From assembly GCA_050699715.1 (NCBI GenBank), contig JBOHFR010000006.1, forward strand, positions 1-64,000: a DNA stretch of 64,000 nucleotides. Reading direction: 5' to 3'. Under the pieces are notes generated by a model that ran no database searches, was not told where the DNA came from, and worked only from the letters and a program-made list of their open reading frames with translations. Made by a program: the position numbers and the translations under genes. The stretch is from GCA-003244245 sp050699715. GTDB taxonomy: Bacteria; Actinomycetota; Actinomycetes; Mycobacteriales; Pseudonocardiaceae. Positions 58,667 to 64,000 of this stretch are shown in pieces. Every line of letters begins with the position of its first letter. Positions within the stretch are counted from its first letter, which is position 1.

Positions 58667-59869
58667 TTAACTTGATAGTGCCTCTCCTGTGTCGAGTGCG
58701 CCGGCACCGCTAGCTGCGAGTTCTGCTAGGTGACTGGCGGCCGCGACCGCGCCGCCTGCGGCGCGGAACGTTTCCTGCACGCGCTGCGCGGCCTGCCGGT
58801 AGCTCGGTTCGGTGAGTACGGCCTTGATAGCCGGGCCGATCTGAGCCGTGGTGGCCCGGGAGAAGCGCAACCGGATTCCCGCACCCGCATCGACCACCTG
58901 CTGGGCCACCAGCGGCTGGTCGTCTCTGATCGGCGCCACGACCAGCGGCAGGCCGTGGCTGAGCGTCTCGCACACCGTGTTGTGGCCTGAGTGGCAGACC
59001 ACGGCATCGACGTGCGGGAGCAGCCGCAGCTGGGGGACCGTGCGCTGGACCAGCACGTGCTCGGCAACGGCACCGAGCACCCCGGCCGGGTCCACGATCA
59101 CTGCCTGCCGGTCGGGGTCCGCCGCCAGCGTCTGGGCGCACTGGCCGAGAAACCGGGCGCCGGTGTCGCTGTTCACCGTTCCCAAGCTGACCAGCACTGC
59201 GGGCCGCTCGCCGTCGAGCCAGCCCCAGGGAAAGTCGCCCCAACCCGGTCGCGGGGCGATCGATGGGCCCACGAGACGGACCTGCTCACCGAGGTGGCCG
59301 GTCGACCCGAGTAACGCCGCGGTGGTGAACCCCAGCACGAGGCGCGGGGAAAACCACAAGTCCCCCGCACCTTCTGGCGCACCGAAACGGTGCCGCAGAT
59401 CGGTCAGGAGCTCCCGCAACCACGCCTCGACCTTGGGCGTGCCAGAAAATGGATCCGTGAACACCGCTGTGTTGGTTGCCGACGTAGCCCATGGCAGCCC
59501 CGCTCGCTCGGCCACCAACCAACCCGCGAACGCCTCCAGGTCGACGACGAGCACGTCCGGCGCGAACCGCTCGACCGCCTCCACCACCCCGGGCACCATC
59601 GCCTCCGCCAGCGGGATGAAGAAGCGCTCGCACAGAAACTTCAACCAGGCCGGACCGCGGAGCCCTGGCGGTCGCTGTACCCAGGTGGTCGCGAACTCCG
59701 GGACAGCGCAGCTGTACACCGCCGCGTCCAGACCCACCAGGCGCCTGACGAGTTCTCCCGCCCCGGCCCAGGCCACCTGATGACCCCGCTCGACCAGTGC
59801 GGCAGCGACGCCGACCGTCGGGTTGACGTGGCCGGCCAGGGGTGGGACGACGAAGAGGAACCTGCTCAT
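58667..59869 (-). CDS. MGT-type macrolide-like glycosyltransferase
   Basis: 400 residues, GT1/UGT family. N-terminal acceptor domain (FLFVVPPLAGHVNPTVGVAA) and the sugar-nucleotide signature of the C-terminal domain (VDAVVCHSGHNTVCETLSHG, then LPLVVAPIRDDQPLVAQQVV) are clear. It transfers a sugar, probably an NDP-hexose, to a small-molecule acceptor. The position at the end of the polyketide operon, coupled by four bases to the hydrolase gene, suggests the polyketide product is glycosylated. No sugar-biosynthesis genes are visible, so the sugar may be a common one. Confidence 0.9.
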   Translation of the reverse strand: MSRFLFVVPPLAGHVNPTVGVAAALVERGHQVAWAGAGELVRRLVGLDAAVYSCAVPEFATTWVQRPPGLRGPAWLKFLCERFFIPLAEAMVPGVVEAVERFAPDVLVVDLEAFAGWLVAERAGLPWATSATNTAVFTDPFSGTPKVEAWLRELLTDLRHRFGAPEGAGDLWFSPRLVLGFTTAALLGSTGHLGEQVRLVGPSIAPRPGWGDFPWGWLDGERPAVLVSLGTVNSDTGARFLGQCAQTLAADPDRQAVIVDPAGVLGAVAEHVLVQRTVPQLRLLPHVDAVVCHSGHNTVCETLSHGLPLVVAPIRDDQPLVAQQVVDAGAGIRLRFSRATTAQIGPAIKAVLTEPSYRQAAQRVQETFRAAGGAVAAASHLAELAASGAGALDTGEALSS

Positions 59870-60690
59870 CCTCGGCTGACCTCTGCCTGAGGCCGGGGTG
59901 CGCAGTGGTGCTCAGCGATCCAGGACAACAACAGGTCGAGCACCGTGTGCGGTGCATTCATGAGCAGCCAGTGCCGCTGTCCGGGCACGACCACGGTGCG
60001 GCAGTGCGGCAGCAGGGATGCCAGCTCGGCCTGGTCTACGACATCCGACTCGCTGCCAAGGACCTCGATCATCGGGCACCGCACCGACTGGAGCTGTTCG
60101 CGGCTCAGCGATGGGCCGCTGAAGGTATCCCGCACCATGGTGGTTATCTGCAGTTTGTGACTGGTCACCTTGGCCAGGCGCGTCATGTACGGGCCGAGTT
60201 GAGCCGCGGCCCGATCCATCTCATCGGGGTGCTCGAATTGGCGGAACTTGTCGTGCAGTACGGACATCTTCCGCGACCACAGCTCGGTCGCTGGTTCCGC
60301 CTCGATCAAGAAGAGGCTCGCCACCCGTTCGGGATGCGCCACCGCGTAACTGAAGGCCACTGTCCCGCCGTAAGAGTTGCCGACCAACTGCACCGGTCCC
60401 GGCACATCCAGCGCGTCGAGCAGCCCCGCCAGGTCGGCCACGAAGTCGCTCAGCCGGTACCCGGTGTCGGGACGGGAGCTGCGTCCGTGGCCACGCATGT
60501 CATAAGTGATCACCTCGATGCCTCTCGCGGATAGCGGAGCAGCCAAGGTGAAGTAGAAGCTAGCCAGGCTGTCGGCACCGAAGCCGTGGATGAGCACCAC
60601 CGTCGGGTGCTGCCCGTCAGCGTCGGGCAAGCCTGCGGCCGGTATCCGCAGCACGTGCATATCGATACCGTTGATAAGGATCTGTGTCAC
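59866..60690 (-). CDS. Alpha/beta hydrolase of the polyketide operon
   Basis: 274 residues from a GTG that overlaps the ACP stop by four bases. Motifs: HTVVLIHGFGADSLA-like oxyanion loop, the nucleophile elbow VQLVGNSYGGTVAFSYAVAH (Ser), an acidic residue near VLGSESDVVDQAELASLLPH, and His in VPGQRHWLLMNAPHTVLDLL. The fold covers thioesterases, lipases and epoxide hydrolases. In this operon it may release or cyclise the product from the free acyl carrier protein, as no thioesterase domain is visible in the PKS. Confidence 0.85.
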   Translation of the reverse strand: MTQILINGIDMHVLRIPAAGLPDADGQHPTVVLIHGFGADSLASFYFTLAAPLSARGIEVITYDMRGHGRSSRPDTGYRLSDFVADLAGLLDALDVPGPVQLVGNSYGGTVAFSYAVAHPERVASLFLIEAEPATELWSRKMSVLHDKFRQFEHPDEMDRAAAQLGPYMTRLAKVTSHKLQITTMVRDTFSGPSLSREQLQSVRCPMIEVLGSESDVVDQAELASLLPHCRTVVVPGQRHWLLMNAPHTVLDLLLSWIAEHHCAPRPQAEVSRG

Positions 60691-61052
60691 GGCTGTGTGC
60701 TCCTCGCACGAGGTGCTGATGGTGTGCGGCTGCGGGCCTCAAGCCGGCAGTCGATCACATAGTCAACGAGCTGGCCGAAGGTCAGCCCGATAATCTGGTC
60801 GAGTTCTAAGGCGGCGACGAACTCGGCGATATTGACCTGGCTGCCGTACCGCGCCTCCAGGTGACCGGCAAGCACAACGAGGTCGATGCTCTCCAGCTCC
60901 AGGTCCCCGAAGAACGTGGTGTCCGCGGTGATCTCGAAGTCCTCGCCGAGCTCGTATTCACCGAGCACCTCCCGCACCATGCCGCTGAGCTCGCACAACA
61001 CCAAGGCCGCGGACGCCTCGTCTGTGCTCGATGACGCCTTGCTGGTCTTCAC
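60687..61052 (-). CDS. Free-standing acyl carrier protein
   Basis: 121 residues from a GTG at 61052 that overlaps the PKS stop by four bases; the longer frame upstream is PKS sequence read in another phase. The ACP fold has the phosphopantetheine site in FFGDLELESIDLVVLAGHLE (Ser of ESID). The N-terminal ~30 residues and the Ser/Thr-rich tail (RSRTPSAPRARSTQ) are extra. It probably carries the chain for the PKS encoded just upstream, which has no ACP in its visible part. Confidence 0.88.
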   Translation of the reverse strand: MKTSKASSSTDEASAALVLCELSGMVREVLGEYELGEDFEITADTTFFGDLELESIDLVVLAGHLEARYGSQVNIAEFVAALELDQIIGLTFGQLVDYVIDCRLEARSRTPSAPRARSTQP

Positions 61053-64000
61053 TGTGTCCCTCCCGCTCGAGCCGCTGGACCGGTTGTCCACGCGACGACG
61101 TAATGTCGTTCCTGGTGGTCTTCCCAGTGACTCAGCTGCTCGCACCGAACCCGATAGGTGCCTGCACGATCGTCTGGGCTCTTGTCCGGCTGTGTCCGGA
61201 CGGTGAGCTCGGTTGGGCTGGCCTCGACCACCGCGAAGCGCTGCGGGCGACCACCGAAGCCGGTGCCCTCGGCCTTGGACACTGCCTCCTTGGCGGTCCA
61301 GAACCGGGTGAACCACACCGCGGCCGGCTCACCGGTCTCCGCGCAGTACGCGGCGAGCAAGGCGCGCTCCTCCGGTGACAACGCGAAGCCGTGGGCGCGG
61401 TCGTCTCGCTCGGTGATCTCCTCGATGTCGATGCCGACCCGGCCGCCGTCAGCACCGGGGCCGTCCTGGCCGCTGTGCGGCCCGACGATCGCCACCCCGA
61501 CCCGTTGGCAGTGCGCCAGGGACACCGCGAGGGGGGGCAGCGTCCGACCGGGCCACCCGGTGACTCGTGGCCGGCCGAGCTCGTCGTTGGAGACCTGCAC
61601 CTCGGCGGGAAATACCGGTCCCCAACCCTGGTCCCACAGCCACCGGCGCACCGCGTCCTTCACCGCGATCCGGCCGAGCAGCCACTGCCGCCGGGCGCGG
61701 GGCAAGCACCGGTCGTAGTCGGTGCGCTCCGCGGCGCTGAGGTAGGCTTTCATGATCAAATTACGGGAGGCGAGGTCGGGCCACCGGTCGAAGAGCACCG
61801 CCCAGCCCTCCGACGATATCCGGGACAGGGTGTGCTCCTCGGGGAACCGCTCTGCCGCCTCCGTCTCCAGGTCACTGTCGAAGCGGCGGCCCCGCCAACC
61901 CTCGACGCGCGCCCATACTCGCCCACGGTGGGTCACCTGCATGTCGGCCTCCACCCTCGTGCCGGTGACCGACCGGAACCGCACCGTGGTGTCCACCACG
62001 GTGCCGGCGGCGGGATGCGGGCCGAAGAGGCGAATGTGCGCTGTCTGCACCGGAAGCACCACTCGCTTGGTGGTCTGTGTCGACATGGTCCAGTACCAGA
62101 TCAGTTGCGCCATGTTGTCGAGCAGGCCGCCTGGCGCGGCCGGTGTCGTGATCACGCCACGAACGTGTCGCTCGCCCTGTGCGACCAGGTCGGTGATGCC
62201 CTGGAACTGTGGGCCGTGGAAGGTCCACCGCTGAGCATAGAACTCCTGGGCGGTGACGTCCGGCGCCCGCTCGGCGGTGGTGTCCACCGGCCAGGGGGGC
62301 GGCGGGTGCGGGTAGCGCTCACCCATCTCGATCATCGCTTGCGCGTACTGTCCGACGCTGACCTCGACGCGGTCCGACCCCTCGGGGACTGCGGTGACAG
62401 GTACGTCCACCGCGGGTGCCGCCACCAGCCAACGGCTCAGCCGCAGCTCGTGCACGGCCACCGCGGGCCAGCCGGGGACGGCCTGCTCGGCGGCGTCGAC
62501 CATGTGCTGGACCAGCGTGGCGCCCGGCACGATCGGCCAGCGGTCCTCCTCGTCCGGCCAGTCCGCACGCTGCCGGACGAAGCGGTGGTCCCGCAGGTAA
62601 GGCATGGTCTCGGTGGACACCCGCAGCACGGTGCGGACCTCTCGCGGCGCGGCTGGACGGCTGCCGATCACCGCAGCCGCAGTGTCAGCGGTTTCTCTCA
62701 GCAGCTCGGTGAGCTCGGTCGCCAGCGGGAGCCGCGCCGCGAGCTGATCCAGTCTGGACAGCGACCCGGACAGTGACTCGGACAACGACGCCGCGAGTCC
62801 AGGGATCACGCTTGACGCGCTCCCGTTGAGGGAGACCAACGTCGTCGAGAGGTCGAGCTTGACTGGTTGCCCGCGATGCCTCGAGCCGACGGGGGCGGGC
62901 CACTGCGGCGACCCGCCTTCCACCCATAGTGCGGTGACCACCCGGCGTAGCTGGTCCAACCCGCTGCGGTGCGGTGAGTTGGCCGCCACTGTCAGGTGTT
63001 CCCTGCCGCGCAGCGTGTCGTCGATCAGTGAACCGAGCTGCCCCACCCCGACCTGCACGAACACCCGGACGCCGTCGTCGTATATCGCCTCGATCAATGG
63101 TCGGAAGCGCACCGGCTCCACCAGGTGTCGCACCATCAGCGTTCTGACCTCGGCTTCGTCAGCCGGGTAGGGGGCGACGAGGGTGCTCGACCAGATCGGC
63201 ACGGTGGGCGGGCGCAGCCGGAGGCGGCTGACCAACTCCCGGATCGGGATCAGGTAGGGCTCCATCATCGGGGTGTGGAAACCCGAGCGCAGCGGCAGCA
63301 CTCGGCCAACCACGTTCTGCGCGCGGAATGCGCGGACCAGCGCGTCGATGACGGCGGCCGGCCCGCAGACGATCGCCTGGTTCGGTGAGTTGTCGTGCGA
63401 GAGCACAGTGTCCTGGCGGTCCGCGAGGGCATCGACGAGCCGGTCGGCGCCGCAGCCCAGCACGGCGAACACGACATCGGGGAACTGCAGCGCATCCGGG
63501 TCGAGGGACTCGAAGAGCTGGTCAGCCTCGGCGTCGCTGTACATCCCCGCCGAGATCATCGCCGTCAACTCGCCGCCGCTGTGACCCGCCACCACATCGG
63601 GCCGGACACCCAGTCGCCGCAGTGCCCGGTCCAGCAGCCGGCTGACCGTCACCACGGCCATCCCGTGCCGGCCGACGTTGCTGAGCGAGATGTCCGGCCG
63701 AGCCAGGCCGAAGTGCTCGGCGACATCGTCCACCCTCGGTGCGAACTCCGCTTCCAGACCGGGGAAGACGAACCCGATGCGCGCGCTCGCCGGCGCGCGC
63801 AGCAGCGGCTGCGGGCTGAACCAGATGTCGCTGCGACCGCGCCACGATGAACCCTTGGCGAGAACCCGCCTGGCCATCTCGAGGCGTTTCGGGGTCGGGT
63901 TCACGACGCCGAGCCGGCAGCCGTCCACTGGGAGCTCAGCACTGCCGAGCGCCCGTACCGCGGCGTCGTCCTGGTTGAGCAGTTCAGCCAGTCCGCTCGG
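61049..64000 (-). CDS. Polyketide synthase, C-terminal part: AT - DH - phosphopantetheinyl transferase
   Basis: The frame is open to the right edge; the first GTG at 63928 is not the true start, because in-frame coding continues beyond it (SGLAELLNQDDAAVRA). Numbered from that GTG: an acyltransferase with GHSGGE (Ser117) and GFHTP (His218); about 100 residues of linker; a double-hotdog dehydratase with LRDHRF (His448) and GLLDN (Asp604); and a phosphopantetheinyl transferase with VGIDIEEI (831-838) and WTAKEAVSKAEGTG (877-890). No ketoreductase or ACP lies between AT and DH. The ACP is the next gene, overlapping by four bases. A ketosynthase is expected upstream, beyond the window. Fused C-terminal PPTases occur in enediyne-type PKSs, but their KS-AT-ACP-KR-DH order differs from this. 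Confidence 0.9.
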   Translation of the reverse strand, partial: PSGLAELLNQDDAAVRALGSAELPVDGCRLGVVNPTPKRLEMARRVLAKGSSWRGRSDIWFSPQPLLRAPASARIGFVFPGLEAEFAPRVDDVAEHFGLARPDISLSNVGRHGMAVVTVSRLLDRALRRLGVRPDVVAGHSGGELTAMISAGMYSDAEADQLFESLDPDALQFPDVVFAVLGCGADRLVDALADRQDTVLSHDNSPNQAIVCGPAAVIDALVRAFRAQNVVGRVLPLRSGFHTPMMEPYLIPIRELVSRLRLRPPTVPIWSSTLVAPYPADEAEVRTLMVRHLVEPVRFRPLIEAIYDDGVRVFVQVGVGQLGSLIDDTLRGREHLTVAANSPHRSGLDQLRRVVTALWVEGGSPQWPAPVGSRHRGQPVKLDLSTTLVSLNGSASSVIPGLAASLSESLSGSLSRLDQLAARLPLATELTELLRETADTAAAVIGSRPAAPREVRTVLRVSTETMPYLRDHRFVRQRADWPDEEDRWPIVPGATLVQHMVDAAEQAVPGWPAVAVHELRLSRWLVAAPAVDVPVTAVPEGSDRVEVSVGQYAQAMIEMGERYPHPPPPWPVDTTAERAPDVTAQEFYAQRWTFHGPQFQGITDLVAQGERHVRGVITTPAAPGGLLDNMAQLIWYWTMSTQTTKRVVLPVQTAHIRLFGPHPAAGTVVDTTVRFRSVTGTRVEADMQVTHRGRVWARVEGWRGRRFDSDLETEAAERFPEEHTLSRISSEGWAVLFDRWPDLASRNLIMKAYLSAAERTDYDRCLPRARRQWLLGRIAVKDAVRRWLWDQGWGPVFPAEVQVSNDELGRPRVTGWPGRTLPPLAVSLAHCQRVGVAIVGPHSGQDGPGADGGRVGIDIEEITERDDRAHGFALSPEERALLAAYCAETGEPAAVWFTRFWTAKEAVSKAEGTGFGGRPQRFAVVEASPTELTVRTQPDKSPDDRAGTYRVRCEQLSHWEDHQERHYVVAWTTGPAARAGGTQ

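Noticed and set aside
1..64000. CRISPR arrays, rRNA genes or replication origins
   Set aside because: No regularly spaced repeats with unique spacers, no rRNA-like sequence and no DnaA-box cluster were seen.

Overview
The window is GC-rich, with many GTG starts and four-base start/stop overlaps. Gene order across 23-49 kb (typA with an LpqW-type lipoprotein; an ACT protein beside gatCAB; an LppZ-like lipoprotein; a CFP-6-like PH protein; ilvBNC; serA; leuB) parallels mycobacteria. Together with small HTH loci and polyketide-type genes this suggests a filamentous actinomycete, probably Pseudonocardiales. The genus cannot be fixed from sequence alone.

Layout. 1-8 kb is accessory: a double-HTH regulator running off the left edge, a small XRE protein, a DUF4185/discoidin-like protein, an IS element with inverted repeats, an integrase remnant, and a TIR-nSTAND-WD40 protein. 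8.3-16.4 kb holds two related minus-strand loci, each an XRE/TPR-like regulator followed by a train of very small proteins. Between them is a PadR / coiled-coil / membrane-protein operon with a perfect palindromic operator. Several small genes here are broken or interrupted. 16.6-21 kb has a pterin dehydratase and a Pls-type (poly-lysine synthase family) single-module NRPS with a lysine-like specificity pocket.

21-49 kb is mostly core: a SEC-C protein, typA, two family-5 solute-binding lipoproteins, an HNH pseudogene, a GNAT enzyme, an ACT protein, gatCAB, lppZ-like and cfp6-like genes, then ilvBNC behind a leader-peptide attenuator. Between ilvC and serA sit a Phd/PIN toxin-antitoxin pair, an AfuABC/FbpABC-type transporter and a two-component system. 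serA and leuB follow.

48.9-52.2 kb has a diaminobutyrate-type aminotransferase with DtxR/IdeR-like boxes upstream, then about 1 kb of repeats with two long perfect or near-perfect palindromes, and remnants of an XRE gene and a PCMT-type methyltransferase. 52.2-58 kb carries a GH65 enzyme with its beta-phosphoglucomutase-like partner, a PiT phosphate transporter with a small membrane partner, a stand-alone phosphopantetheinyl transferase and a small membrane protein.

58.7-64 kb is the downstream end of a polyketide operon. It contains a PKS fragment (AT-DH-phosphopantetheinyl transferase, running off the right edge), a free acyl carrier protein, an alpha/beta hydrolase and an MGT-type glycosyltransferase, every junction a four-base overlap. 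The AT-DH-PPT order with no KR or ACP in the visible part and a separate ACP gene is the most unusual biosynthetic feature. The Pls-like synthetase, the TIR-nSTAND protein, the paired XRE/small-ORF loci and the 51-kb palindromes are the other leads. No CRISPR array, rRNA or convincing tRNA was seen.
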